From the NCBI RefSeq assembly GCF_003285265.1, contig NZ_CP030239.1:248001-312000 (forward strand): 64,000 nucleotides of DNA, given 5' to 3'. The translations under genes and the position numbers were made by a program. The DNA comes from Paracoccus mutanolyticus. Its GTDB lineage: Bacteria > Pseudomonadota > Alphaproteobacteria > Rhodobacterales > Rhodobacteraceae. The notes beneath the pieces are model-generated. The model made no database searches. It saw only the letters and a program-made list of their open reading frames with translations, and had not been told where the DNA came from. Shown here in pieces: positions 9,580 to 19,867 of this stretch. Positions within the stretch are counted from its first letter, which is position 1. Each line of letters starts with the position of its first letter.

Positions 9580-9604
9580 TGGGTATTTGGAAAACGGTTA
9601 AAGC
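9580..9604 (+). repeat. Dispersed 3' box, copy 3
   Basis: Located just downstream of purD: TGGGTATTTGGAAAACGG followed by TTAAAGC. It belongs to the B variant of the box (core TATTTGGAAAACGGTGAAA, here with TTAAA). Confidence 0.6.
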
Positions 9605-9692
9605 CGGGGCGCGGCTCTGGCCCGGCTGAATCGCGCGGGCGGGCGATTTTCGGTCTTTTCAAACGGCTGGGGCGGCGCCTATAGTTCGCGCC

Positions 9693-9794
9693 ATGACTCG
9701 GATGCGACAGATCATTGCCACGGCCCCCGACGCGCGGAACGGCGCGCGCCTGGCCGTGAACCTCCGCGGTCTTCTCCTTCTTACGCTGCGCTGA
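9693..9794 (+). CDS. leuA leader peptide
   Basis: A 33-codon open frame starting ATGACTCGGATG, 72 bases before leuA, too short for routine ORF calling. Its end encodes LRGLLLLTLR and then TGA. Five of the seven final Leu-bearing positions use CTC, CTT, CTC, CTT, CTT instead of the CTG that dominates this genome. Clusters of uncommon codons for the pathway's end product just before a stop are the hallmark of amino-acid leader peptides, and leuA leaders of this kind are known in alphaproteobacteria. A stem GAGCGG/CCGCTC (9793-9798 with 9812-9817) starts at the stop codon. When leucyl-tRNA is scarce, ribosomes should stall on the Leu run and alter folding of the RNA ahead of leuA. Confidence 0.75.
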   Translation: MTRMRQIIATAPDARNGARLAVNLRGLLLLTLR

Positions 9795-9857
9795 GCGGGT
9801 CTTCCGGGCCGCCGCTCAGTCTGGTTCGTGCCCGGTGCTGACCAGAGTGAAGAAGGA
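9775..9857 (+). promoter_or_regulatory. Predicted leu attenuator: Leu codons complementary to leuA SD
   Basis: The Leu codon run contains TCCTTCTT (9775-9782), an exact 8-nt complement of AAGAAGGA (9850-9857), which is the Shine-Dalgarno sequence of leuA (9 bases before ATG 9867). Between them lies a 6-bp GC stem (9793-9817) with no following U-run. A ribosome paused on the Leu codons would cover one strand and free the SD; a ribosome that has passed would let it pair. This geometry points to control of leuA translation rather than, or in addition to, transcription termination. The pairing is seen in sequence; the mechanism is inferred. Confidence 0.55.
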
Positions 9858-9866
9858 TTCCCCAAG

Positions 9867-11427
9867 ATGACCGACAAGAACCGCGTCCTGATTTTCGACA
9901 CCACCCTGCGCGACGGCGAACAGTCCCCCGGCGCCACCATGACCCATGAGGAAAAGCTGGAAATCGCCCAGATGCTGGACGAGATGGGCGTGGATGTGAT
10001 CGAGGCGGGCTTTCCCATCGCCTCGGAGGGCGATTTCGCCGCCGTGACCGAGATCGCCAAGCGCGCGCAGAACAGCGTGATCTGCGGCCTGGCCCGCGCC
10101 CAGTTTCCCGACATCGACCGCTGCTGGGAGGCGGTGAAGCATGCCCGCCAGCCGCGCATTCACACCTTCATCGGCACCTCGCCGCTGCACCGGGCCATTC
10201 CGAACCTGGACATGGACCAGATGGCCGAGCGCATCCAGCAGACCGTGACCCATGCGCGCAACCTGTGCGACAACGTGCAATGGTCGCCCATGGACGCGAC
10301 CCGGACCGAGCATGACTATCTGTGCCGCGTGGTGGAAATCGCCATCAAGGCCGGCGCGACCACGATCAACATCCCCGATACCGTGGGCTATACCGCGCCG
10401 CGCGAAAGCGCCGCGCTGATCGCCATGCTGCTGGAGCGGGTGCCGGGCGCGGACGAGATCGTCTTTGCCACCCATTGCCACAACGACCTGGGCATGGCGA
10501 CGGCCAACAGCCTGGCCGCGGTCGAGGCGGGCGCCCGCCAGATCGAATGCACCATCAACGGGTTGGGCGAGCGCGCTGGCAATACCGCGCTGGAGGAGGT
10601 CGTGATGGCGCTGAAGGTGCGTCACGACATCATGCCCTATACCACCGGCATCGACACGACGAAGATCATGGGCCTGTCGCGGCGGGTGGCGCAGGCCTCG
10701 GGCTTTGTCGTGCAGCCGAACAAGGCCATCGTCGGCAAGAACGCCTTCCTGCACGAATCCGGCATCCACCAGGACGGGGTGCTGAAGAACGTCGAGACCT
10801 TCGAGATCATGCGCCCGGCCGACATCGGCCTGAACGAGGCCAATATCGCCATGGGCAAGCATTCGGGCCGCGCCGCGCTGCGCGCCAAGCTGCGCGACCT
10901 GGGCTATGAGGTGGGCGACAACCAGCTGAAGGACGTCTTCGTCCGCTTCAAGGCGCTGGCCGACCGCAAGAAGGAGATCTACGACGACGACCTGGTCGCG
11001 CTGATGCAGGACAGCGCAGCGAACACCGAGCACGACTATCTGCAGGTCAAGCACCTGCGCGTGGTCTGCGGCAGCGACGGGCAGTCGGCCGACCTGACCA
11101 TGAGCGTCGGCGGCGAGGACAAGACGGTCCACGCGACCGGCGACGGCCCGGTGGACGCCTGCTTCAACGCCGTCAAGGCGATCTGGCCGCATGATGCGCG
11201 GCTGCAGCTGTATCAGGTTCATGCCGTGACCGAGGGCACCGACGCCCAGGCCACCGTCAGCGTGCGCATGGAGGAGGAGGACCGCATCGCCACCGGCCAG
11301 GCCGCCGACACCGACACCGTCCTGGCCAGCGCAGGCGCTATGTCGGCGCGCTGAACCGGCTGAAGGTGCGGCGCGAGATGGTCGGCGAGAGCGCCGATGC
11401 AAGCAGGTCAGCATGTATTCGCACTGA
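9867..11427 (+). CDS. leuA: 2-isopropylmalate synthase, frameshifted near C-terminus
   Basis: First committed enzyme of leucine synthesis: condenses acetyl-CoA with 2-ketoisovalerate. The catalytic TIM barrel shows LIFDTTLRDGEQSPGATM (metal and substrate Asp), VIEAGFPIASEGDFAAV, and FATHCHNDLGMATANSLA (metal His pair). The C-terminal LeuA regulatory domain (from about residue 390) gives leucine feedback. The continuous frame stops early at 11354. Two single-base losses, near 11335 (expected Ala-Arg-Ala-Tyr-Val) and near 11398 (expected Ala-Lys-Gln-Val), would restore a C-terminus ending KQVSMYSH with a stop at 11425-11427. ATG 9867 is chosen for its AAGGA and family start MTDKNRVLIFDTT. Leader peptide upstream, strong terminator downstream: a single-gene operon. 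Confidence 0.93.
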
Positions 11428-11444
11428 TCGCGCGATGATTGTGA

Positions 11445-12779
<1,335 letters not shown>

Positions 12780-12792
12780 TCGGGGGGGCGGC

Positions 12793-13716
12793 GTGGCACG
12801 CAAGGGCCCCGATTACGCGGCTCCGGTGCGGCGCATCCTGGTTGCGCTGCTGGTGCTGCTGCTGCTGGGCATCTTCCTGTTCTGGCAGATCGACAGCCCG
12901 CGCGCCGAACGGATGCGCGCGGCGGTGGTCGACCGCTTCGTGCCGGGCTTTGAATGGGTCATGGCGCCGGTGACGCGGCTGGGGCGCATGGCGGCGGGCT
13001 TTCAGTCCTATGCCCGGCTTTACGAGCAGAACCAGGAACTGCGCCGCGAGTTGCAGAAGATGGCCGCCTGGAAAGAGGCGGCCGTCCAGCTGGAACAGGA
13101 AAACGCCAAGCTTCTGGCGCAGAACAACGTGCGCATCGACCCGGCGCTGACCTATATCTCGGGCGTCGTGCTGACCGACAGCGGCAGCGCCTTTCGCCAG
13201 TCGGTGCTGCTGAACGTGGGCGCGCGCGACGGCATCCTGGACGGCTGGGCGACCATGGACGGGCTGGGTCTGGTCGGCCGCATCTCGGGCGTGGGCGAGA
13301 CGACCAGCCGCGTCATGCTGCTGACCGATCCCTCCAGCCGGATCCCGGTCACGATCCTGCCCTCGGGGCAGCATGCGTTGCTGTCGGGGGACAACACCGC
13401 CCTGCCCGCGCTGGAGTTCATCGAAAGCCCCGAAAACCTGCGCCCGGGCGACCGGGTCATCAGTTCGGGCGACGGCGGCGTGTTCCCGCCCGGCCTGCCG
13501 GTGGGCCAGGTGGCGATGGCGACCGACGGGCGGCTGCGGGTGCGGCTGGCGGCCGACTACGGGCGGCTTGAATTCCTGCGCGTGCTGCGCAGCCACCCGC
13601 CCGAGCAGCTGGCCGACACGGGCCTGCTGATCCCGCCGCCGACCGCCGATTTCATCGGCCCGCCGATGCCGCCGGTCGTGACCCCCGCCCCCGCCGCGGA
13701 CCCCGCCGATGATTGA
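12793..13716 (+). CDS. mreC: Rod shape-determining protein MreC
   Basis: A 307-residue bitopic periplasmic protein. It has one membrane helix near residues 14-32 (ILVALLVLLLLGIFLFWQI), a coiled-coil segment around residues 75-110 (YEQNQELRRELQKMAAWKEA), then the beta-rich MreC domain (GARDGILDGWATMDGLGLVG, MLLTDPSSRIPV, DRVISSGDGGVFPPGLPVG). MreC scaffolds PBP2 and RodA along the cell cylinder. It uses a GTG start 13 bases after mreB and overlaps mreD by 8 bases, indicating translational coupling. A Pro/Ala-rich tail ends the protein. Confidence 0.95.
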   Translation: MARKGPDYAAPVRRILVALLVLLLLGIFLFWQIDSPRAERMRAAVVDRFVPGFEWVMAPVTRLGRMAAGFQSYARLYEQNQELRRELQKMAAWKEAAVQLEQENAKLLAQNNVRIDPALTYISGVVLTDSGSAFRQSVLLNVGARDGILDGWATMDGLGLVGRISGVGETTSRVMLLTDPSSRIPVTILPSGQHALLSGDNTALPALEFIESPENLRPGDRVISSGDGGVFPPGLPVGQVAMATDGRLRVRLAADYGRLEFLRVLRSHPPEQLADTGLLIPPPTADFIGPPMPPVVTPAPAADPADD

Positions 13717-14233
13717 CGCGGCGCGCCATCAGCGGCTGGTCGGGACCGCGCTTTACGTCCTGCTGTTCCTGGCCGTCCTGCTGCTGCGCCTGCTGCCGCT
13801 GGCCCCCGGGCGCGTCCCTGTGCCCGGCCCCGACATCGCGCTGTGCCTGACGCTTGCCTGGATCCTGCGCCGCCCCGATCAGGTGCCCGTGCTGGTCGTG
13901 GCCGCCCTGTTCCTGCTTGAGGACATCCTGCTGCTGCGTCCGCCGGGGCTGTGGGCGGCCATCGTGGTGCTCGGCTCGGACGCGGCGCGGCGACGCGAGC
14001 ATCGCTGGCGCGAACTGCCCTTTGTCATTGAATGGTTGCGCGTCGCAGCACTTCTGGCGATCATGGCGCTGGCGGGCCGCCTTGCCCTGTCGATGTTTTT
14101 CCTGCCCCTGCCGCCCCTGGGCCAGGCGGTCCTGCAGTATATCGCGACAGTGGCGGCCTGGCCGGTCGTGGCGGGCCTTCTGGCCTGGCCTCTGGGCCTG
14201 CGCCGCACGCCCTCCGAGATCGAGACGAGGTAG
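13709..14233 (+). CDS. mreD: Rod shape-determining protein MreD
   Basis: A 174-residue integral membrane protein with about five hydrophobic helices, in the expected place between mreC and mrdA. MreD sequences are poorly conserved; the assignment rests on position, size, hydrophobicity and the short charged loop RRREHRWRELPF. It overlaps mreC by 8 bases and is followed 3 bases later by mrdA. It is a membrane partner of MreC in the elongation complex. Confidence 0.92.
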   Translation: MIDAARHQRLVGTALYVLLFLAVLLLRLLPLAPGRVPVPGPDIALCLTLAWILRRPDQVPVLVVAALFLLEDILLLRPPGLWAAIVVLGSDAARRREHRWRELPFVIEWLRVAALLAIMALAGRLALSMFFLPLPPLGQAVLQYIATVAAWPVVAGLLAWPLGLRRTPSEIETR

Positions 14234-14236
14234 ACC

Positions 14237-16180
14237 ATGCGCAAGTCGCAAAAGGAAATCGCCGACAGCGCGCGCTCGATCTCGCGCCGGGTGGTGATGC
14301 TGGGCGCGATCCAGGCGGCGGTGGTCGGTGTGCTGGGGCTGCGGCTGCGCTCGATGCAGCTCGACCGGGCGGACGAATACCGGATGCTGTCGGACGGGAA
14401 CTCGATCAAGATCCGGCTGCTGCCGCCCGCGCGCGGGCTGATCCTGGACCGGACGGGGATCGTCATCGCGGGCAACGAACAGAACTATCGCGTCACCCTG
14501 ACGCGCGAGGACGCGGGCGACGTGTCGCTGGTGCTGGCCCGGCTGCGCCATATCGTGCCGATGACCGACGCCCAGGCCGCCGCCCTGCTCGAGGAGATCC
14601 GCCGCCGCAGCGCCGTGACCCCGGTCCTGGTCGCGGACCGGCTGCGCTGGCAGGAGTTCTCCTCGATCGCGATCAACGCCCCCTCGCTGCCCGGCGTCAC
14701 GCCCGAGGCGGGGCTGTCGCGCAGCTATCCGCGCAGCGGCGATTTCGCCCATGTGCTGGGCTATGTCGGGCCGGTGTCCGATTATGACCTGTCCCGGATC
14801 GAGAACCCCGACCCCGTGCTGCGCCTGCCCGAGTTCCAGCTGGGCAAGGTCGGCATGGAGGCCAAGCTCGAGGAGCCGCTGCGCGGCAAGGCGGGCGCCC
14901 GCCGGGTCGAGGTGAACAGCGCCGGGCGCGAGATGCGCGAGCTGTCCCGGATCGAGGGGCAGCAGGGCGCGACGGTGCAGACGACGCTGGACGCGCGGCT
15001 GCAGAACTTCGCCACCCAGCGGCTGGGCAGCGAAAGCGCGGCGGCGGTGGTCATCGACGTGACGAACGGCGACATCGTGGCGATTTCGTCGTCGCCGGTC
15101 TTTGACCCGAATATGTTCGTGCGCGGCATCTCGGGGCCGGACTACCGCGCGCTGATGAACCACGACCACCGCCCGCTGGCCGACAAGACCGTGCAGGGCG
15201 CCTATCCGCCGGGATCCACCTTCAAGATGGTGACGCTGCTGGCCGGGCTGGAATCGGGCGTCATCAACGGCGGCTCGCGGTTTTTCTGCCCGGGCTACAT
15301 CCAGCTTGCCGGCCGCCGGTTCCACTGCTGGAGCCGGGGCGGGCACGGCACGGTCGATCCGGTGGGCAGCCTGGCCCATTCCTGCGACGTGTTCTATTAC
15401 GAACTCGCGCAGCGCGTCGGCATCGACCGCATTGCCGAGATGGCGCGCAGGCTGGGGATCGGGGTCAAGCACGACCTGCCCATGTCCGCCATCACCGAAG
15501 GCATCGCCCCCGACCGCGCCTGGAAGAAGGCGCGCTATGGCCAGGAATGGCAGGTGGGCGATTCCGTCAACGCCTCGATCGGACAGGGCTATGTGCTGGC
15601 CTCGCCGCTGCAGCTGGCGGTGATGACGGCGCGGCTCGCCACGGGGCTCGAGGTCAAGCCCAGGCTGGTGCGCGCCATCGACGGCGTCCCCGAGCCCGAT
15701 CCGCAGTTCGCCGAACTGGGGCTGAACCCGCTGAACCTGCGCACCGCGCGGGCGGGCATGGACGCGGTGATGAATTCGGACCGGGGCACCGCCCGACGCG
15801 CCCGCATCGCCGCCGCCGAATGGCGCATGGCGGGCAAGACCGGGACCAGCCAGGTCAGGAACATCACCGCCGCCGAGCGCGCGCGCGGGGTCATCTCGAA
15901 CGACCAGCTGCCCTGGAACCGGCGCGACCACGCGCTGTTCGTCTGCTACGCCCCGTTCGAGGCGCCGCGCTATGCCGTCTCGGTCGTGGTGGAACATGGC
16001 GGCGGCGGCTCGGCCGTGGCGGCGCCCATCGCGCGCGACATCCTGCTGTTCGCCCTGGCGGGCGGCCTGCCCCCGATCACCGCCTATCCCGACGACGGCA
16101 CCCGCGCCAAGGTCCAGGAGATGTGGTCCAGGATGGACCTGATGCCCCAGGCCGCCCCCACCGCCCGCGCGCGAGCCTGA
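14237..16180 (+). CDS. mrdA: Penicillin-binding protein 2 (transpeptidase of elongation)
   Basis: A 647-residue class B PBP that cross-links peptidoglycan during rod elongation. It has an N-terminal membrane helix (residues ~20-38), a dimerisation/pedestal domain with ARGLILDRTGIVIAGNEQNY, and the transpeptidase domain. The active-site serine is in YPPGSTFKMVTLL (about residue 327), the SxN-like motif in HSCDVFYYELA, and the KTG motif in MAGKTGTSQVRNI (about residue 533). It lies 3 bases after mreD and 1 base before rodA, its glycosyltransferase partner. No frameshift is seen. Confidence 0.96.
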   Translation: MRKSQKEIADSARSISRRVVMLGAIQAAVVGVLGLRLRSMQLDRADEYRMLSDGNSIKIRLLPPARGLILDRTGIVIAGNEQNYRVTLTREDAGDVSLVLARLRHIVPMTDAQAAALLEEIRRRSAVTPVLVADRLRWQEFSSIAINAPSLPGVTPEAGLSRSYPRSGDFAHVLGYVGPVSDYDLSRIENPDPVLRLPEFQLGKVGMEAKLEEPLRGKAGARRVEVNSAGREMRELSRIEGQQGATVQTTLDARLQNFATQRLGSESAAAVVIDVTNGDIVAISSSPVFDPNMFVRGISGPDYRALMNHDHRPLADKTVQGAYPPGSTFKMVTLLAGLESGVINGGSRFFCPGYIQLAGRRFHCWSRGGHGTVDPVGSLAHSCDVFYYELAQRVGIDRIAEMARRLGIGVKHDLPMSAITEGIAPDRAWKKARYGQEWQVGDSVNASIGQGYVLASPLQLAVMTARLATGLEVKPRLVRAIDGVPEPDPQFAELGLNPLNLRTARAGMDAVMNSDRGTARRARIAAAEWRMAGKTGTSQVRNITAAERARGVISNDQLPWNRRDHALFVCYAPFEAPRYAVSVVVEHGGGGSAVAAPIARDILLFALAGGLPPITAYPDDGTRAKVQEMWSRMDLMPQAAPTARARA

Positions 16181-16181
16181 C

Positions 16182-17321
16182 ATGAGCCAGCTGGATTATT
16201 CGGTCGAGCGTGTGCCCACCGGCTGGCGCAAGATCCTGTATCTGAACTGGCCGCTGGTCTTTCTTGTCACGGCGGTCAGCTGCATCGGATTCCTGATGCT
16301 GTATTCGGTGTCGGGCGGGGATATCGACCGCTGGGCCATGCCGCAGATGGAGCGGTTCGCCGCCGGCATGGTCATCATGATCGCGCTGGCCTTCGTGCCC
16401 ACCTGGTTCTGGCGCTCGATCTCGGTCGGGTTCTATGCGGTCTGCCTGCTGCTGCTGGTCCTGGTCGAGGTGATGGGCCATGTCGGCATGGGCGCGCAGC
16501 GCTGGCTGGTGATCGGCCCGATCCGCATCCAGCCGTCCGAGCTGACCAAGATCGCCTTCGTCATGACGCTGGCCGCCTATTACGACTGGCTGCCGGTCGA
16601 AAAGGTCTCGCGTCCCTTGTGGGTGCTGATCCCGGTCGTGCTGATCCTGGCGCCGACCGCGCTGGTCCTGATGCAGCCGGACCTGGGCACCTCGGTCATG
16701 CTGATCGCGGGCGGCGGCATCGTCATGTTCGCGGCCGGCGTCAGCCTGTGGTATTTCGCCGCCGTCATCGCCATCGTGGTGGGCCTGGTGACGGCGGTGA
16801 TGGAAAGCCGCGGCACCGACTGGCAGTTGCTGCACGACTATCAGTTCAAGCGCATCGACACCTTCCTCGACCCCGGCTCGGACCCCCTTGGGGCCGGCTA
16901 CAACATCATGCAGGCGCAGATCGCGCTGGGATCGGGGGGCTGGTCGGGGCGCGGCTTCATGCAGGGCACGCAATTGCGGCTGAACTTCCTGCCCGAAAAG
17001 CACACCGACTTCATCTTTACCTCGCTGGCCGAGGAGTTCGGCTTTGTCGGCGCCTCGTCGCTGCTGGCGCTTTACGTCCTGATCCTGGGGTTCTGCCTGT
17101 ATTCGGCGCTGACCAACAAGGACCGCTTCGCCAGCCTGATGACCATCGGCATCGCGGGGACGTTCTTTCTGTATTTCGCAATCAACATGGCCACGGTCAT
17201 GGGGATGCTGCCCGCCAAGGGCTCTCCCCTGCCGCTGGTCAGCTATGGAGGGACCTCACTGATGATCCTGCTGATGGGATTCGGCATCCTGCAATCGGCC
17301 CATGTCCACAGGCCGCGCTAA
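16182..17321 (+). CDS. rodA: Peptidoglycan glycosyltransferase RodA
   Basis: A 379-residue SEDS-family polytopic membrane enzyme that polymerises lipid II, working with PBP2. About ten membrane helices are apparent. Family motifs include GAQRWLVIGPIRIQPSEL, LIAGGGIVMFAAG, NIMQAQIALGSGGWSGRGF, FLPEKHTDFIFTSLAEEFGF and GMLPAKGSPLPLVSYGGTS. It is the last gene of the mre operon; the following hydroxyacid reductase starts 1 base after its stop and may be cotranscribed. Confidence 0.96.
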   Translation: MSQLDYSVERVPTGWRKILYLNWPLVFLVTAVSCIGFLMLYSVSGGDIDRWAMPQMERFAAGMVIMIALAFVPTWFWRSISVGFYAVCLLLLVLVEVMGHVGMGAQRWLVIGPIRIQPSELTKIAFVMTLAAYYDWLPVEKVSRPLWVLIPVVLILAPTALVLMQPDLGTSVMLIAGGGIVMFAAGVSLWYFAAVIAIVVGLVTAVMESRGTDWQLLHDYQFKRIDTFLDPGSDPLGAGYNIMQAQIALGSGGWSGRGFMQGTQLRLNFLPEKHTDFIFTSLAEEFGFVGASSLLALYVLILGFCLYSALTNKDRFASLMTIGIAGTFFLYFAINMATVMGMLPAKGSPLPLVSYGGTSLMILLMGFGILQSAHVHRPR

Positions 17322-17322
17322 G

Positions 17323-18238
17323 ATGCGGGTGCTGTTCGCCGCGCCCGGCCATTACTGGAAGGCCTGGGCCCCCGCCCTGCGCGCCGCCTGCCCCGAGGCC
17401 GAGTTGTGCCGCGACGGCGACCCGGCCGGCTTCGACGCGCTGATCTATGCGCCGGGCTATCCCGAGGATGGCGGTGCGCTGGACTTTACCCCCTTCACCC
17501 GCGCGCGCGTCGTGCAAAGCCTGTGGGCGGGGGTCGAACGCATCGTGACCAACCCGACCCTGACCCAGCCCCTGTGCCGCATGGTCGATCCGGGGCTGGC
17601 GCTGGGGATGCGGGACTATTGCCTGGGCTGGGCGATGCGGGCGCATCTGGGCATGGACGCCTATGCCCAGGACGGGGTCTGGCGGAACGGGTTGGTGCCG
17701 CCCCTGGCCTCGGCGCGCCGTGTCACGGTGCTGGGCCTTGGCGAGCTTGGCCGCACCGTGGCGCTGGGGCTGGCGGGCCTCGGTTTCGACGTCACCGGCT
17801 GGTCGCTCTCGGGCCGCCCGGTCGAGGGGATCGAGGTCCTGGCCGGCCCCGACCTGCCCCGCGCGTTGCAGCGGGCCGAGATCCTGGTCTGCCTGCTGCC
17901 CGACACCGCCCAGACCCGCGACCTGCTCGATGCCGAAACCCTGCTCTGCTGCCGCGCGGCGCCGGATCGTCAACGCCGGCCGCGGCACGCTGATCGACGA
18001 GGAGGCGCTGATCCCCGCGCTCGAGGACGGCGGCCGCCACGCCGTGCTGGACGTGTTCCGGCACGAACCCCTGCCGCCCGGCCATCCGTTCTGGGCCCAC
18101 CCGCGCGTGATCGTCACCCCCCATGTCGCGGCCGAGACGCGGCCCGCCACCGCCGCCCCCGTCGCCGCCGAGAACCTGCGCCGGGCCATGGCGGGCGCGC
18201 CCCTGCTGCATCTGGTCGACAGAACGCGCGGCTATTGA
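17323..18238 (+). CDS. Glyoxylate/hydroxypyruvate reductase (GhrA-like), frameshifted
   Basis: A D-isomer-specific 2-hydroxyacid dehydrogenase of the GhrA group, about 305 residues when joined, which reduces glyoxylate or hydroxypyruvate with NAD(P)H. The N-terminal part (ATG 17323) shows the substrate domain and the Rossmann motif RRVTVLGLGELGRTVALGLAGLG. The frame breaks in a GC-rich run near 17950. The C-terminal part continues in the next frame with RIVNAGRGTLIDEEALIPALEDG (signature with catalytic Arg region), VLDVFRHEPLPPGHPFW (Glu) and VIVTPHVAAETRP (catalytic His). All key residues survive, so a single-base sequence error is likely. It begins 1 base after the rodA stop. Confidence 0.82.
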
Positions 18239-18352
18239 ATGGTCCGGTTTACCGGCGCCGCCCCGGCATGGTATCGGCGGCTTGCAAGGCAGGCGCCTTG
18301 CACTGATAACGGGAAGCAAGGGGCAGGAACGCCCGCGCGGATGGAGTGAGGC

Positions 18353-19759
18353 ATGGTGATAACCCCTGTTCTTCTGGCTGGCGGATCGGGCACGCGGCTA
18401 TGGCCGGTGTCGCGCAAGAGCTTTCCCAAGCAGTTCGCGCCGCTGGTCGGCGACGAGACGCTGTTCCAGGCCTCGGCCAAGCGGCTGTCGGGGGCGCGCT
18501 ACGCCGCGCCCATCGTCATGACCAACGCCGATTTCCGCTTTGTCGTGGCCGAGCAGATGGCCGGCATCGGCATCAAGCCCGCCGCACCTGATCGAGCCGG
18601 CGGGCCGCAACACCGCCCGCGCGATCCTGGCCGCGGCGCTGATGGCGGCGGAGAAGAACCCCGACGCGCTGCTTCTGGTCGCGCCCTCGGACCATGTCGT
18701 GCCCGATGCGGAGGCCTTCGGGCGCGCGGTCGAGCGGGGCCATAGACCGGGTCTCGGGTCTCTATGGTGGTTTTGCGAACCACACCACAGAGGAGACCGG
18801 CTATGGCCAAGGCTGAGCATAATTCGGATGCCCGCGTTCTGGTAGGCATCGTCGAAAAGCCCGACGCCGACACCGCCCGCGCCATGATTGCGGACGGCAA
18901 CTACCTGTGGAACGCGGGCATCTTCCTGTTCACCGCGCGCACCATGATCGAGGCGTTTCGTGCCCATGCGCCGGACTACCTCGAGCCCGTGCAGACCGCG
19001 CTGGACGAGGCGCAGAAGGATCTGGGGTTTCTGCGCCTTGCGCCCGAGCCCTGGGACCGGCTGCCCGACCTGTCGATCGACTATGCGGTGCTGGAAAAGG
19101 CCGCGAACCTGTCGGTCGTGCGCTATTCGGGCCACTGGTCGGACCTGGGCGGCTGGGATGCGGTCTGGCGCGAGACGCAGGCCGCGACAGCGCCCGAACG
19201 CGGCGCCGTGGTGGACGACCGCTCGACCGCCATCGACTGCGACAACGTGCTGCTGCGCTCGCAGGACGAGGGGATCGAGGTCGTGGGCATCGGGCTGAAG
19301 GACGTGATGGTGGTATCCACCAAGGACGCCGTCCTGGTCGCAGGGATGGACCGGGCGCAGGACGTCCGCAAGGCGGTCTCGGCGCTGAAGTCCAAGGGCG
19401 CGCGGCAGGCCGAGACCTTCCTGCGCGACCACCGCCCCTGGGGCTGGTATGAAACCCTGGCCCTGGCCGACCGCTTCCAGGTCAAGCGGATCGTGGTGAA
19501 CCCCGGCGCGGCGCTGTCGCTGCAATCGCATTTCCACCGATCCGAGCACTGGATCGTGGTGTCGGGGACGGCGCGGGTCACGGTGGACGACACAGTCACG
19601 CTGGTGACGGAAAACCAGTCGATCTATGTGCCGCTCGGCGCGGTGCACCGGATGGAGAACCCGGGCAAGGTGCCGATGGTGCTGATCGAGGTGCAGACCG
19701 GGTCCTATCTGGGCGAGGACGACATCGTGCGCTACGAGGATGTCTATTCGCGCAGCTGA
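18353..19759 (+). pseudogene. manC: Mannose-1-phosphate guanylyltransferase / mannose-6-phosphate isomerase, interrupted
   Basis: Bifunctional ManC/AlgA-type enzyme that makes GDP-mannose for polysaccharides. The nucleotidyltransferase signature VLLAGGSGTRLWPVSRKSFP is intact at the N-terminus. A one-base shift near 18580 moves the frame (HLIEPAGRNTARAILAAAL follows). Then, after PSDHVVPDAEAFGRAVERG (about 18738), the 50-60 residues normally containing the ETGYG sugar-binding loop are missing and replaced by about 110 bases of unrelated DNA. The gene resumes at VEKPDADTARAMIADGNYLW. The C-terminal type II isomerase cupin (FHRSEHWIVVSGTARV) is intact. If the sequence is right, guanylyltransferase activity is lost; an assembly error at an IS copy is the alternative. 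Confidence 0.8.
18740..18849 (+). other. Foreign block in manC resembling the left end of an IS110-family element
   Basis: The block is less GC-rich than its surroundings, contains the inverted repeats CCATAGA/TCTATGG (18740-18768 region) and GGTT/AACC, and then an open frame starting MAKAEHNSDARVLVGI with a plausible ribosome site GAGGAG. The peptide resembles the beginning of IS110-type transposases (which continue GID-SK). The similarity stops exactly where manC resumes. It could be the remnant of an insertion plus deletion, or a mis-join between an IS copy and manC. Family assignment is from memory of the motif and is uncertain. Confidence 0.4.
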
Positions 19760-19769
19760 CGGGCTGGCC

Positions 19770-19850
19770 GGGGGCGCGGCCCCCACGCCCCCCGCCCCCC
19801 TCGATGGGGGGCAGGAGGCGTTCCCCCGGGATATTTTTTTAAGAAAGAAA
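19770..19850 (+). repeat. Composite intergenic 3' element, copy at manC/rutR junction
   Basis: Between the convergent manC and rutR stops. In order on the plus strand: hairpin GGGGGC-GCG-GCCCCC (19770-19784 region), ACGCC ... GGCGT (19785-19789 with 19817-19821) enclosing a GCCCCCC/GGGGGGC stem, then the box CCCCCGGGATATTTTTTTAA followed by GAAAGAAA. The parts and their order match the reverse complement of 3043-3126. Confidence 0.7.
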
Positions 19851-19867
19851 CGCTCGCCGGTCCCGCC

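Noticed and set aside
8201..9580. Minus-strand extension of the xseA frame through purD
   Set aside because: Only the part from 8200 downward resembles XseA. The upstream stretch is antisense to purD.
13652..16183. 843-codon open frame on the minus strand
   Set aside because: Antisense to mreD and mrdA; no domain recognisable.
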